A DNA stretch of 64,000 bases from Exophiala sp. HKRS030 (Eukaryota > Ascomycota > Eurotiomycetes > Chaetothyriales > Herpotrichiellaceae), in the NCBI GenBank assembly GCA_023897205.1, contig JAHWDD010000002.1, positions 6,448,001-6,512,000 on the forward strand, read 5' to 3'. The notes under the pieces are model-generated. The model ran no database searches, was not told the origin of the DNA, and saw only the letters and a program-made list of their open reading frames with translations. Below, piece by piece: positions 46,801 to 56,579 of this stretch (within the stretch, counting starts at the first letter, position 1; the number at the start of each line of letters is the position of its first letter). The position numbers and the translations under genes are program-made.

Positions 46801-47146
46801 CTTTGCATTCTGCATTGTACTTGGCAATACCCATCTCTTTCACCGCCGCAGGACCCGAGATATTGAATTTCTTGTCGATTTCGTACTCGATTGGCAGGCC
46901 GTGGGTGTCCCAGCCGAATCTCCTCTCGACGTAATAGCCCTTCATGGACCAATATCGAGGAATAATGTCCTTTATGGTGGAAGCAAGTAAATGGCCATAG
47001 TGAGGCAGGCCAGTCGCGAATGGTGGGCCGTCGTAGAAAGTGTAGGGTTTGTTGCCTTTGGACAACTCCAGCTGGGTCTGGAAGGCGTCGATTTCTCGCC
47101 ATCTTTTCAGAGTCTTGGCCTCTTCCTCGGCGAAATTGACCGCCAT
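43886..47146 (-). CDS. ILS1: Isoleucyl-tRNA synthetase, cytoplasmic
   Basis: Charges tRNA-Ile with isoleucine. Intronless, 1086 aa, the usual size for the eukaryotic cytosolic enzyme. Class I signature HYGH (residues 49-52, within GLPHYGHLLA) and KMSKR (about residue 600, in EDGKKMSKRLKNYPDP). The editing (CP1) domain is visible through LLAWTTTPWTLPSNIGL and the GTGVVHQAPAFGEEDF segment. The anticodon-binding part includes NWYIRFNRKRLKG. I chose the ATG at 47146, which opens MAVNFAEEEAKTLKRW, matching the family start; the frame stays open further upstream (an ATG at 47323) but that extension does not resemble a targeting peptide. Its start lies 376 bases from the USO1 stop, on the same strand. 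Confidence 0.97.
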   Translation of the reverse strand: MAVNFAEEEAKTLKRWREIDAFQTQLELSKGNKPYTFYDGPPFATGLPHYGHLLASTIKDIIPRYWSMKGYYVERRFGWDTHGLPIEYEIDKKFNISGPAAVKEMGIAKYNAECKAIVMRYATEWRETIDRLGRWIDFDNDYKTMNPTFMESVWWVFKQLYDQGQVYRSYRVMPFSTALSTPLSQHEAQSNYKDAQDPAVVIAFPLVDDPDTSLLAWTTTPWTLPSNIGLAVNAEFEYVKFLDKESGRQFIMLEKLLRTLYKDPKKAKFTILEKIKGSDLKGKTYIPPFDYFYEQFKDRAFRVLNASYVTDDDGTGVVHQAPAFGEEDFRVAMENGIISHDFLPPNPVDDTGRFTKEVTDFAGQHVKEADKHIMKHLKGNGRLIRESQITHQYPFCWRSDTPLIYRAVSGWFVNIAGNDKVPSIIPLMLDGIAKSHWVPNFVKEKRFADWIKNARDWNISRNRYWGTPIPLWANEDYSEIVAIGSIEELKKLSGYEGEITDLHRDSVDGITIPSQTGNGVLKRVEEVFDCWFESGSMPYASSHYPFENKDFFEQTFPGDFIAEGLDQTRGWFYTLVILGIHLKKVLPFKNCVVNGIVLAEDGKKMSKRLKNYPDPTTVIDKYGADALRLYMINSPVVRAEPLRFKEAGVKEIVAKVLLPLWNSYKFFEGQVQLLKKIEGIDYVFDPEAETTNTNVMDKWILASTQSLLKYINEEMASYRLYTVVPGLLNLIDETTNWYIRFNRKRLKGELGVDDTLHALNTLFDVLFTLVRALAPFTPFIADLIYSKLLPHIPDSLHGKDSRSVHFLAFPEVREALFDPVVERRVARMQKVIELARQSRERRTVGLKTPLKTLVVIHKDQQYLDDVKSLEGYITEELNVRDLVLSSDEEKYNVQYSVTADWPVLGKKLKKDVQKVKKALPDLTSTECKVYLNEKKIAVAGIELIEGDLVVRRSLKQDENSKDQETNTDDDVLTILDVAIHSELAQEGLAREIINRVQQLRKKANLKPTDDVKMEYRVQEDPENIGLEGVFETQSSFIEKALRRPVDKHVVTEVDGPITNGEDSSNIIAEEVQEIQKATFLLRLLKL

Positions 47147-47522
47147 GATTGAGGAAACAAAAAGGTCTATCGCTGATGTGTTGGGGAGGGAAGAGAGCAA
47201 GTTGTCGAGTGACTCAGTTGCAAGAATATCTTGCGCCCAAAATGCGGCGTGAAAACAAACCTTCAATTGGCTGCCGTTTATGACTAAGCACAATACTTTG
47301 TCACAGCCTTGCCACCAAAACATAGGGAGGCGAGGCTGCCACACAGTATGACTCACAGAGATAATATCAGAGCAAGGTCTGTCATGAGCCAACCTTCAAC
47401 AGAACATCCCGGTAGTGTACAGGGTATCATTTCTATCCATGGCAAGGCTTTTGGTATCCATCCCTGGCAATGCTACGTAAAGATTTTCAAGGAGCAAGTC
47501 GCTAAATGATGCGAGAGCTGGA
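47147..47522. promoter_or_regulatory. USO1-IleRS intergenic region
   Basis: 376 bases between the USO1 stop codon and the IleRS start codon on the minus strand. It must hold the USO1 3' end and the IleRS promoter. It is open in the IleRS frame but is not expected to be translated. Confidence 0.5.
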
Positions 47523-50459
47523 TTAATCAACGTCCTGCTCGTCCACCCCGCTTTCCTTTTCTTCGTCCTCGTCCACATCATCTTCTTCGTCTTCTTCTCC
47601 CTCGTCTTCATCATCAGACACCTCCTCGCCCAGCTCCTTCAAACGCTTTTTATCAGCAGATCGCTGCGCCTGCAAGTCCCCAAAGACTATCAATAGATCA
47701 TCAAGCTCGGTTTGCACATCTTTCCTTCCGGCCTTTTCCTGCTCCAGTTCTGCGAGAGCTTTCTCTAAGCGGGCCTCCATATCTTGGACATGGCGCTCGG
47801 CACGATCGGTATCTGTCGCCATAACTTTTAGTCTCTTTTCATGATCGCTGCGAGTTGCCGCAAGTTCTCGACTATGCTCATTTTTTGTTGTTTCTAGTTG
47901 AACCCTGAGATCCGAGTTGCTTCGCCTGAGTCCTTCAACTTCACCTTTCGTCTGGTCCAGGGCATTCTGCAACTCGATCTTGGCAGCAGCCAATTCTTGC
48001 TCGTGCTTCCGCAGCAAAGCGGCTCGCTCTTGTGCGGCTTCTTGTTCGACAAGCCTCAGCCTTAATTCCAGCTGCTTGATCTCAGCATCGTGCTGTTTCT
48101 TTGCATTGTCTAGAGCAGTGATGCTTTCGTTTCGCCGCCTGTGCAATTCATCCTCGTGACTTTTGAGGAGAGAATCTCGATTCTGTGCAATTTCACTCTG
48201 CAATTTTGCAATTTCATCTTCATGGTTTTCATGGAGGCTTTGATTGATCTGCTTAATGCGCGATAGTTCCACTGTACTCGACTCTCGGGTACGACGGTGG
48301 TCTAGTTCCTCCTGCTCCAACCTTCTCTTCAGCTGTAGAAGCTCGGTATTGACTGATTCCAAACTTTGCTTCTGTTCTTCGACTTGAGCTCGAAGGCTAT
48401 CAACGAGATCGCGTGATACACCTTTTTGTACTCCATTGCTCACAATTGAGACCTCGAATTTCGGATCTCGATCAATAGCACGTAGGAACCTGCTGAAGTT
48501 GTCCTTCAAGAAATCAATGAATGTCTTATCAAAAAAGACGTCTGGAAGAACTCCATTACCAGCCTGAGGAAGGACTTCAAAATCGCGAACGAAAGGGGTC
48601 TCTCGAAGTCGCGTCAGACTGTCAACATATGTTTCACGTCCCATGTTGCCAATCAATAGACCATGCAATGTACTTCGAGGAACTGGAGAGTCTTTTGTTG
48701 AGAATTCGTACACTAGGCCCAATAGAAACGCTGCAAGTCCAGCTACCAGCGGCATGGTACTCTTTGCAAGTTTGACCGTGGTGATGAGACCTTGAACATT
48801 GCTTCCTTCGCCCAAAAGATCATTCACAGCTTCGGGATCCTCGAAAAGCCAAATCAATAGGAGCATAAGAAATCCAATCAAGGCTCGCTCATCCTCCACG
48901 TGTCGAACTCCTGCAATGATGTTGCTCGTTATGCTTTGGATAAAGGTTACCACTTCCTCGCCACTCTCAGCATCACCTTCCGTTACTTTGAGCGCCATCT
49001 CCTTTGTTTCAGCATTCTCATAGACGAGATGAAGTAGTAGTACAGCCGCCATCCACTGCTGGTAGGGATCAGCATTACTGCGAGTGGAAGGTGGCTCGAG
49101 AAGAACTGTAAGCATATTTGGAATTGCATCATCTCCACTTCTGTGTCCTTCAATTGCTCGATGAAGAACGTGTGCCCTGATTCCTGCATGACCCTCAACA
49201 AAAGACTTCACACAAGACAGAGCAGCAAGCCGAATATCGAACAAGGCAATTGGTGCGGGCTCCAGTGCCAGTTCGAGGAGTGATTCAATAACATTCTGTT
49301 CGTGATAGGTCGGTTTGGTCGGGGCCTGCTTGGTGTGTTTTTCTTTTGTTGCTGGCGATGAATTTCCATTGGTGGTTGGACTGTCAGGCAGTTTGATCCT
49401 TACAGGAAGATCTCCGAATCGCTCTTGGAGGCCATGATTGCCACGAATGAGATCACCACAAGTTTGCAATGATTTTGCACGTACGTTAACACTGAAAGCA
49501 GAATGAAAGGCGATGTGGAGGATCGTCTGTAGAGCTCCAGTCTGCCAAAACGTTTGCTGATTTACCAAGGTCCCTTGAGCGCCTCTGGCGAGGAACAACT
49601 GGATCACACCAAGGAGTCCCCAGACATTCATGTCACGTTGGGGTTTCATCCATTCGGAAACGCCCTCTTTGCTGTCCTCCTGCTCGAGAACAGCGGAAAG
49701 TAACTTCTTTAGCTTTAATATACCTCCAATTTCTCTGAAGTATGATTGATTGGAGGTATTCAAGCTTAACAAGTTGGCGAGGAGCGAGAGACAGTCCTGG
49801 ACCGTGGTCGAGCCGTGCGTCAGGCCTCCATCTCCTTCTATGAGAACAAAGACTCGATCGAACGCATTTTCGAACGCCACGACCTTTTGAAGCTCTGCTG
49901 ATGTTGGGGTGAGCGCGACCAAAAGAACCAGCGCCTCATTTCGCACGGCCTCTCTCTTGTCATCCAGCACATTTGTTATCCTGGAAACCCCTAGAGGAGC
50001 TGCAAAAACCGTCTCTTGTGTTCTCTGTGGCCGTGCCGTGGAGACGTGGGATAGAATCTGTAAGGCGTATAATCGAGGATAGAATTCTGCCAATTCGAGC
50101 AAGTCCAGTAGCGCAGTTATATTGTCCTGTCTCTGTGTGAACTCATCTGCCAGCCAGAGTGTAATCTCTTCCGAAGCCTCGGGTGAGGTTTCATCCGGCT
50201 CAAAGAGCATCAACAGTGTCTCCAACACAACTTTGAGAGTATCTGGATCTTCGGCATCTCGACGAAGGCCTGCAATGAGATCTCTGAGTGCACCGGACGC
50301 GACAGAGGCAGGGAAGAGTTTAGCGAAACTCCGCAGTCCTTGTATGGCAGCGCGGCGATCCTCGAGCAATGTAGCACTCGATAGTCGACTACTCAACGTC
50401 TGAATAGTGTCGGTGGCCGTCTGCCGGGCCGGCGCCTGGGCTTCCAATATTCGCATCAT
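47523..50459 (-). CDS. USO1: ER-Golgi vesicle tether Uso1/p115
   Basis: Long coiled-coil tether for COPII vesicles at the cis-Golgi. Intronless, 978 aa. The N-terminus opens ILEAQAPARQTA and TATLLEDRRAAI-like text, followed by the armadillo-like globular head: LWLADEFTQRQDNIT, APLGVSRITNVLDD, EAVRNEALVLLVALTP, CLSLLANLLSLNTSNQSYFRE. The head extends to about residue 640. A heptad-rich coiled coil covers about 690-940 (QVEEQKQSLESVNTELLQ and onward). The C-terminus is strongly acidic (DEDEGEEDEEDD), as in the family. The coiled coil is shorter than I remember for relatives (roughly 1200 residues or more). Start: two adjacent ATGs at 50459 and 50456. Confidence 0.95.
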   Translation of the reverse strand: MMRILEAQAPARQTATDTIQTLSSRLSSATLLEDRRAAIQGLRSFAKLFPASVASGALRDLIAGLRRDAEDPDTLKVVLETLLMLFEPDETSPEASEEITLWLADEFTQRQDNITALLDLLELAEFYPRLYALQILSHVSTARPQRTQETVFAAPLGVSRITNVLDDKREAVRNEALVLLVALTPTSAELQKVVAFENAFDRVFVLIEGDGGLTHGSTTVQDCLSLLANLLSLNTSNQSYFREIGGILKLKKLLSAVLEQEDSKEGVSEWMKPQRDMNVWGLLGVIQLFLARGAQGTLVNQQTFWQTGALQTILHIAFHSAFSVNVRAKSLQTCGDLIRGNHGLQERFGDLPVRIKLPDSPTTNGNSSPATKEKHTKQAPTKPTYHEQNVIESLLELALEPAPIALFDIRLAALSCVKSFVEGHAGIRAHVLHRAIEGHRSGDDAIPNMLTVLLEPPSTRSNADPYQQWMAAVLLLHLVYENAETKEMALKVTEGDAESGEEVVTFIQSITSNIIAGVRHVEDERALIGFLMLLLIWLFEDPEAVNDLLGEGSNVQGLITTVKLAKSTMPLVAGLAAFLLGLVYEFSTKDSPVPRSTLHGLLIGNMGRETYVDSLTRLRETPFVRDFEVLPQAGNGVLPDVFFDKTFIDFLKDNFSRFLRAIDRDPKFEVSIVSNGVQKGVSRDLVDSLRAQVEEQKQSLESVNTELLQLKRRLEQEELDHRRTRESSTVELSRIKQINQSLHENHEDEIAKLQSEIAQNRDSLLKSHEDELHRRRNESITALDNAKKQHDAEIKQLELRLRLVEQEAAQERAALLRKHEQELAAAKIELQNALDQTKGEVEGLRRSNSDLRVQLETTKNEHSRELAATRSDHEKRLKVMATDTDRAERHVQDMEARLEKALAELEQEKAGRKDVQTELDDLLIVFGDLQAQRSADKKRLKELGEEVSDDEDEGEEDEEDDVDEDEEKESGVDEQDVD

Positions 50460-50946
50460 CTTGAATAAATATACATGGCTGCGGGATGGTGATCGGACAG
50501 AGCGCGAGCATCCGCCCTGCAGTCAAGGCTACCCTCGCCAGGCGTTCGAAGGAAATAGGGAATAGAGGTCGAAGTGTCAGAAGTTTAGCGCAGGTAGGTG
50601 ATCAATCTGGCTTCGTTGGTAAATAAACGGGAGGATCTTGTCACGTGGTTTGTACTAATGCGGAGCATCTCAAGAAATCGTCTAACCAGAAAAACGGCTC
50701 CCAACTTGCACCACCCCAACCAGCTAAGCTTGATATAGGCTCTTCTAATATGAGAAAGTTTCCTATAGAACGGCGGTGGGCGATGGCAATCTGACCTTGG
50801 TGAGTATCCTCCTTTCGACATTACAGCTAGGACTCAAAGTAACCAGTATGGTTCATCAAGTCCGTATAATTTCATGCTTCAAGCTTGAGCCCCCCTTCCA
50901 GGCTAATGAACATTAATGGAGTACGTGCTAAGAGACAGCATTGTTA
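50460..50946. other. Intergenic region (USO1 promoter / MFS 3')
   Basis: 487 bases with no supported gene: USO1 upstream sequence and the MFS 3' flank. Confidence 0.5.
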
Positions 50947-52397
50947 TCAAGAGCTAGTCTCGTACTTGGTCCTGGCTCGCAGTCTCCCTCCAAACCACCA
51001 GAAAAGCCATGGGATGGGAGCCATACCTAATGTACAAAATGCCAGGATCGTAGTTGCCCACCCGACTCCCAAAGCTGTAAACATACGTAACGCAAAGAGA
51101 GGAAAAGCAGCAGACATGGCATATCTGGCGAACATAGCCGCACCAGCTGCAGAAGCCCCGTAGAGCGGACCTACGAATCCATCATGAATGTGCTTGCGGA
51201 TGAATATATCAGGACCGTGGCCATGATGGCTACTCCTTGAAATAGTATGGGTACTATCCAGTGAATTTCAGGACGCGCTGTCCAGCCGAAGACGAAAAGA
51301 GAAAGCGGTAGAACAAAAGAGGCTATAAGTCCAGGATACAACCTATGCTCTGGAGGAAACTGTTCAATGTCCTCGTGATCCTGACGAAAGCGTTTCAGCC
51401 TTGGTTGGTAGAGATACAGATCAATAATAACGAGTGGACCCGGTGCAAGGCCAGTACCAGCCATCAGACCAAGAAATGACAGAGATTGGCCTGTTAGGTC
51501 AAAGTTGTAATAGTGCTGGAAGACCCAAGGTGAGGCAATGACAAAGGTGTACATGAGGCCGAAAAGGAAGCCATTGTATAAGCAAACCAACGTCACAATT
51601 GTCTCGGTAAACATCATATGTATTGGTCGAATTAAGAGGCTTGTGACAAAGTATCTTATAGCGACGAACACTGAGCCAGCTTGATTTGATGGTCGTTCGA
51701 TACCTCTTCGTCGAGCTCGCTGCTGTAGAATCGTCTTCTTGTACGTTTCCCTGGTGAAGATAATTGGAATATAGAATGCCACAAGGAAGAAAAGTGTCAC
51801 CCACTGGGTCCAGCGCCAATCTCTAGATTCGAGCACCAACCCTCCGAGGAGTGGCCCAAACACGGCTCCAAAGAATGGGATAGAGTAGTAAAAGGCGAGT
51901 GAGATGGCACGGTATCTCCCAGCAGTGTAATCCACAATAGTTGCAGAAGCATTGCTGATTGCAGGAGATGCGAAGACTCCAGCGAAAAATCTGCAGGTAG
52001 ACAACGCTGAAGCGTTCTGGGACAAGCCAGAGCCAAGGATAAATAGGGCAAATATTGGCGTTGTAGTCAAGAATACTGCCTTCCGACCAAGCGTTTCGCT
52101 CATTGGCGCTCCCACAAGAGGTCCAAATGCCAGACCAACGTTATAAAGAGATAGGGGCAGGATTGCCACTTCCTCTGACACATCAAAGTGTTTCGAAACC
52201 TGGTCGTGGGCTGGGCTGTAGATTGAGGCTGCCAAAGTGCTCACAAAAGCCAGAAAAGTGACGGCAATTGTAGATGAGATTCGGCGTGTTAGAGAGAAGT
52301 TTCGTGGGTTGTCATGATCATCTGGTCCGTCCCAGTCCAACATTGCTGAAGGCGACTGTGAGACTGCACCGTCGACCTGGGGCTCCTCTTTACTCAT
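50947..52397 (-). CDS. MFS transporter (DHA1/polyamine-drug type), one apparent one-base deletion
   Basis: Proton-coupled efflux transporter with about 12 membrane segments, 483 aa after correction. Marks: LDWDGPDDHDNPRNFS before TM1, motif A-like GAPMSETLGRKAVF, WRWTQWVTLFF, and GWTARPEIHWIVPILFQG near TM10-11, all typical of fungal DHA1 multidrug/polyamine carriers. The frame ends after FMMDS with TAG at 51173-51171, and the expected continuation GPLYGASAAGAAMFARY follows one frame over, so one base is missing; the family normally has Tyr there. This break is not in a homopolymer. I use the ATG at 52397 (MSKEEPQVDGAV); no ATG lies further upstream in frame. Divergent from the Obg gene. Substrate unknown. 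Confidence 0.9.
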
Positions 52398-52892
52398 CGT
52401 AATACTTGTATGTATGTATTTCCCATCTTGGTCACCATGCTGAGAAGGGGACAAGGAAGATTAATGTATTGTAGGACAATTGTGAGACTCGCCGCAAATT
52501 CGCCAGACCCAGTGCTGCTTCCCCGCATCTCTTGGGATAGTCCTTGTCGATCAACAGCAAGCTCGTAGTTTCGTGGATGAAGAGCTTTGTTCATGCCGGC
52601 TGGGGAGTGGGCGCCACCTGGTGATTCGTGAGACCCTTTTGATTCCCGAGTTGCGTCGACCGCCTTGGTCCTGTTCTGTTTTCGGAGCCACCGAAAAGGT
52701 CGCCAAAATACTAGTCGACGTTAACACTCGGCACGTGCACTCGGCAAGCTGGTTGAATGGCAAGGCTGAGGACTCGGCAAACTTGCCTGCAGGAAAAGTC
52801 GACAGCCTTGCGCTTCTCCTCATACAACTTTTTCTACAACGACGATCCTCCTCCTACCAGGACTATTCTTCCATTTCCAGTCCAAAGAGAAG
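52398..52892. promoter_or_regulatory. Divergent promoter region (MFS / Obg GTPase)
   Basis: 495 bases between the start codons of two divergent genes. No other coding sequence supported, no defined site identified. Confidence 0.55.
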
Positions 52893-54716
52893 ATGAGTGG
52901 CGCCCAAGGCACTTTGTTGCCGTTTCTCTATCCATGCTTACTCAGACCTGCATCAAACATTCCTCGACATCAAGCGCGTCTAGCTCTGCCTAAACCACAC
53001 CATCGATTCTTCCGTCATAGCACTCTCTATAGTCAACCATCACTCGCAGAGACCAATGCCGCACGGAGAGCCGCTGCATTGGAACCCCCTCCGCCTCCAA
53101 CCCAGGCAGCATCTCGCCTGAACCCGAGCCCCGACGATTATTCACGGAGCGTCTTTGTTGATAAATGCACCCTCACTGTCCACGCAGGTTCCGGCGGCAA
53201 CGGATGTGTATCATTTCATCGTGATGTCTACATCCCTGATGGTCCTCCCAATGGCGGTGACGGTGGGTCTGGGGGCAACGTCTGGATACAATCTGTACCT
53301 GGTGAGACGAGTCTTCACAAGATCGCACGCAGAGGTGTCGTTAAAGCTGGAAGAGGAATTGGTGGACAGGGCAAGTCTCAAGGCGGACGGAAAGGAGAAG
53401 ACGTCTGCATTCAAGTTCCCGTCGGTACCGTAATAAGAGAGATCTCCCGCAGTGACCCCGTTGCAGAGGAAGAACAAATAATCAAAGATTACCTCGCCAC
53501 GCGCACTGGAGACGAGGATCCCGAAGTCCAACCTGATTTGGGATTGAGAAATAAATGGATTCTCTACGCAGGCGTCACCGGCACCGAAGCTAAACATGTC
53601 AAAGATGCGCTCCCAGGCCATCCCAAGATTCGAAAAAGTCACCTCGCCGTCCTTCAGCCACCACCCCCAATCAATCTGGATCTTGACGAACCAATGGAGA
53701 AGCCTATCCTCCTTGCTGCTGGCGCAGTTGGTGGCCTTGGCAACCCTCACTTCATGACAAAGGAGGAACACAAACCTAAATTTGCAACGAAAGGCGAACT
53801 CGGGGTGCGCATAAAATTCGAACTTGAACTCAAACTCCTTGCCGATGTTGGCCTGGTCGGTCTCCCCAACGCTGGCAAGTCTACCTTCCTCCGAGCAATC
53901 AGTAACTCGCGCACTCGAATCGGAGATTGGGCATTCACAACCCTGGAACCGACCGTCGGTACCGTCGTACTGGACAATAATGAAGGGCGGCCGCTGGTCA
54001 AATCAGGTATCGAAGGAGACTCGCCGCGAACCAGTTTCACCATTGCCGACATCCCCGGTCTCATTGAAGGTGCCCATCTCGACAGAGGTCTCGGACTAGG
54101 CTTCCTCCGCCACATAGAGCGAGCTCGAATTCTCGCATTTGTCATCGATCTCAGCGCAGGCGACGCTGTCACTGCACTCAAGAATCTGTGGAAGGAAGTT
54201 GGCGAATACGAGAAAATGCGGGATGCCGAAATCAACGAAGAAAGCGAGAAGCGATTGATTGACTGGTCACCATTCAAGATTCCAGACGAAGACTCTGCAT
54301 CGTCACGTTCATCACCATCCTCCTCCACGCGTGGCAAGATCATCACCGACTCAGGCGAAGAAATCCTCATCTTCCCACCTCCATCACCAACCCCTCCACC
54401 ATCCGCTGGTTCACTGGACCCAACCCTACCACGCGTCCTAGAACCCCTGAAATTCCCACCCATCTCCTCCAAACCATGGTTCGTCATCGCCACCAAAGCC
54501 GACAAGGACGCGGCAACCACACAGCGCGAATTCCTCGCTCTACGCGACTATGTTGCTGGTGTGGAGAGTGGCAAGATCGAGCACCCAAGTGGCAGGAGGA
54601 ACGCGTGGAAGAGACGCTGTGTGGCTGTTCCGGTTGCCGCGATCAACGGCGAAGGCGTCGATAAAGTCACGAGGTTCACTGCTGGGTTGTTGGATAGTAT
54701 GATGGTTGGATCGTGA
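52893..54716 (+). CDS. MTG2: Mitochondrial Obg/CgtA-family GTPase (Mtg2-like)
   Basis: GTPase for large mitoribosomal subunit assembly. Intronless, 607 aa. The N-terminus is basic, Ser/Arg/Pro-rich and poor in acids over the first 50 residues, consistent with mitochondrial import. The Obg fold starts with the F-D-K-C-type opening (VFVDKCTLTVHAGSGGNG) and has Gly-rich turns (PPNGGDGGSGGNVW; GGQGKSQGGRKGED). An insertion splits the Obg fold at about 190-265. G1 GLPNAGKST (about 323-331), G3 DIPGLIEGAH (about 386), and G4 ATKADKD (about 533). A Ser/Pro-rich low-complexity insert lies between G3 and G4 (about 470-520), longer than in bacterial Obg. Start ATG at 52893. Confidence 0.94.
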   Translation: MSGAQGTLLPFLYPCLLRPASNIPRHQARLALPKPHHRFFRHSTLYSQPSLAETNAARRAAALEPPPPPTQAASRLNPSPDDYSRSVFVDKCTLTVHAGSGGNGCVSFHRDVYIPDGPPNGGDGGSGGNVWIQSVPGETSLHKIARRGVVKAGRGIGGQGKSQGGRKGEDVCIQVPVGTVIREISRSDPVAEEEQIIKDYLATRTGDEDPEVQPDLGLRNKWILYAGVTGTEAKHVKDALPGHPKIRKSHLAVLQPPPPINLDLDEPMEKPILLAAGAVGGLGNPHFMTKEEHKPKFATKGELGVRIKFELELKLLADVGLVGLPNAGKSTFLRAISNSRTRIGDWAFTTLEPTVGTVVLDNNEGRPLVKSGIEGDSPRTSFTIADIPGLIEGAHLDRGLGLGFLRHIERARILAFVIDLSAGDAVTALKNLWKEVGEYEKMRDAEINEESEKRLIDWSPFKIPDEDSASSRSSPSSSTRGKIITDSGEEILIFPPPSPTPPPSAGSLDPTLPRVLEPLKFPPISSKPWFVIATKADKDAATTQREFLALRDYVAGVESGKIEHPSGRRNAWKRRCVAVPVAAINGEGVDKVTRFTAGLLDSMMVGS

Positions 54717-54972
54717 TCGACCACTTTGCCATCCCGAGGACATGTCAATCGGCTGTGACGGGCAGCGATGTCGAACATGGCAATGATGTTGCATTTTAAG
54801 TGTATTTCTGTATAATAAAAGATCATTCAACGCTGTATTTTAGAACATAGTTGTACAATAGAGGCAAAGCCCCCATAAGCAGCTAATGACGTATGGAGAC
54901 TCCCGGCGCCTAGCTCTCATCAACACTATATTACCGTACAGTCCAAGATCACCGAAACTGATCCGATAAACA

Positions 54973-56579
54973 CTATCTTGTAGCTTCGGCTCTTGCAAGT
55001 CGATATCTAACGGCTTCTTTGACCACGTCGGCATTCCAGACGCCGTCATCCCCACCTTTGGCAAATTCCATACCCGCTACGTCTCCTCTCTCCACCTCGG
55101 CAAGTAGTACACTTAGATCCTTCTTCTGACTACTCATCCACCGCTCCATGAACTTCTTGGGGTCTTTCGCCATCGAGCTGAAGAAAGTGTGTCTGGATTT
55201 GTGATGCTGAATGGCCTGAACAAGAATTGCCAGTTCATCGTCAATCCTGACAATCTGACGAAGTGTGGTTTGGTGCTCGGGTTCTGGGTCATTTTCATGA
55301 TCAAAGCTCGTAGAGGATCTTCGATCGTCACCTGTATGTCGTAAACTGTTGGTTCAGGGTTTGATTGAAAGGGTTCATCGACGCGGATTGTATATGGAAG
55401 GCGCACGGGTGGCAGGGGATGTAGGTGCGGGACCAGACGCTCGGCAGCCTGAGGGAAGAACAAGGTTTCTGAATTGAAAATTTGTCGTAGCCGTTCGTCA
55501 CAACGGATTGTGCGGCGTTCGTCATCCTCTTGTAGACCCATGGCTTTGACGTAGTCCCAAATGCCCATGACAACCTCGGCGCGATCTGCCTCTTCCATGT
55601 CGAGAGTGGCAGCCAAAGCTTGACTGAGTCGAAAGCGTTCTGGTTGCTCATCTCGAGTCAAAAGAATGGTAATGTTGAGATTTTCATCAGATCTACGTTG
55701 AAATCGAACATGGTCCAAATCGGCACTATTGGCTTGTTTCTTCCAGGACACTTGATAATTGGGGTCGCCGGTCGCCGAGCGGGTCTTGTCAAATTCAACA
55801 CTGATGGCCTTGAAGAAATGAGTGAATCGTTTACTGGGAGATTTGACCGCCTGCGACGTAGCAGGCTTTTCGTCCTCGTCATCTGATTCTTGGAGAATGT
55901 CATCCTCAGGATCTTCGAGCAGTCTTCCTTCAACTTTGACTTGATACGTCGGTTCACCTTCTTGCTCAAACGTGAAGCTGTTTTCGTCAGGGTTTGCTTG
56001 CCACGGTTGATTGGACGCTGTATTGGAAATCCAGATGCGCATTGTCCTCTGTCTCTTGATGTTTCTGCTGAACGAGTCTTGAATCTCCAATCTCTTCCTA
56101 GCCATGGCATGGTCTAATTTCTTCTCCATATCACGAAGCTCCTTGTATTGCTTGACGCTTTCTCCGATAACGAGATCCTCCACGCCATCTGGGATGTTCC
56201 GATCAGTGGGTTTACGGGCTCGACGTTGGGCTAATTGATGTTCAATGGCGGCGTTGCGCTGATGCATCTGTTGAGAAACCATTTGAGCTTGGGCTTGTTG
56301 ATGAGGATGTTGGGCCGGGGCTATTTGACCTAAAATCTGTAAGTTCGGGTTCTGCACTTCTCGCTGTCGCAAATGTTGTGAATATAGTTGCTCAGCGTCG
56401 CTAAGGGTTATCCGATTTGCAAGAACATTGTTCCTCAACGATTCGGGCAAAGCACAGTAACGTTGAAAATAGGTGGCCTGAATAGCATATTCGGAATCCT
56501 GCTCACCTGGTCTTCGTGCGGCTGGGGTCCTTCCTTGCGCCTGGGCATACTGCCGATAATTCTGCATCTGGGGATTCAT
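54973..56579 (-). CDS. SNF12: SWI/SNF-RSC subunit Snf12/Rsc6 (SWIB domain), one apparent one-base deletion
   Basis: BAF60-type subunit of SWI/SNF or RSC chromatin remodellers. A Gln-rich N-terminus (about 1-110) is followed by IPDGVEDLVIGESVKQYKEL and MRIWISNTASNQPW, an acidic linker, and the SWIB domain: RFRLSQALAATLDMEEADR, VVMGIWDYVKAMGLQE, RLRQIFNSETLFF. After KMTQNP the frame fails; EHQTTLRQIVRIDDELAIL continues one frame over, then RHTFFSSMAKDPKKFMERWMSSQKKDL, the conserved C-terminal helix region. The minus-strand CCC at 55281-55279 needs one more C. Corrected length is 535 aa. Start ATG at 56579; an in-frame extension upstream has no ATG. The Snf12 and Rsc6 paralogues cannot be told apart here. 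Confidence 0.92.

Noticed and set aside
47147..47323. N-terminally extended, mitochondrial form of IleRS from the upstream ATG at 47323
   Set aside because: The extension contains several acidic residues, has no amphipathic basic character, and family starts match the ATG at 47146.
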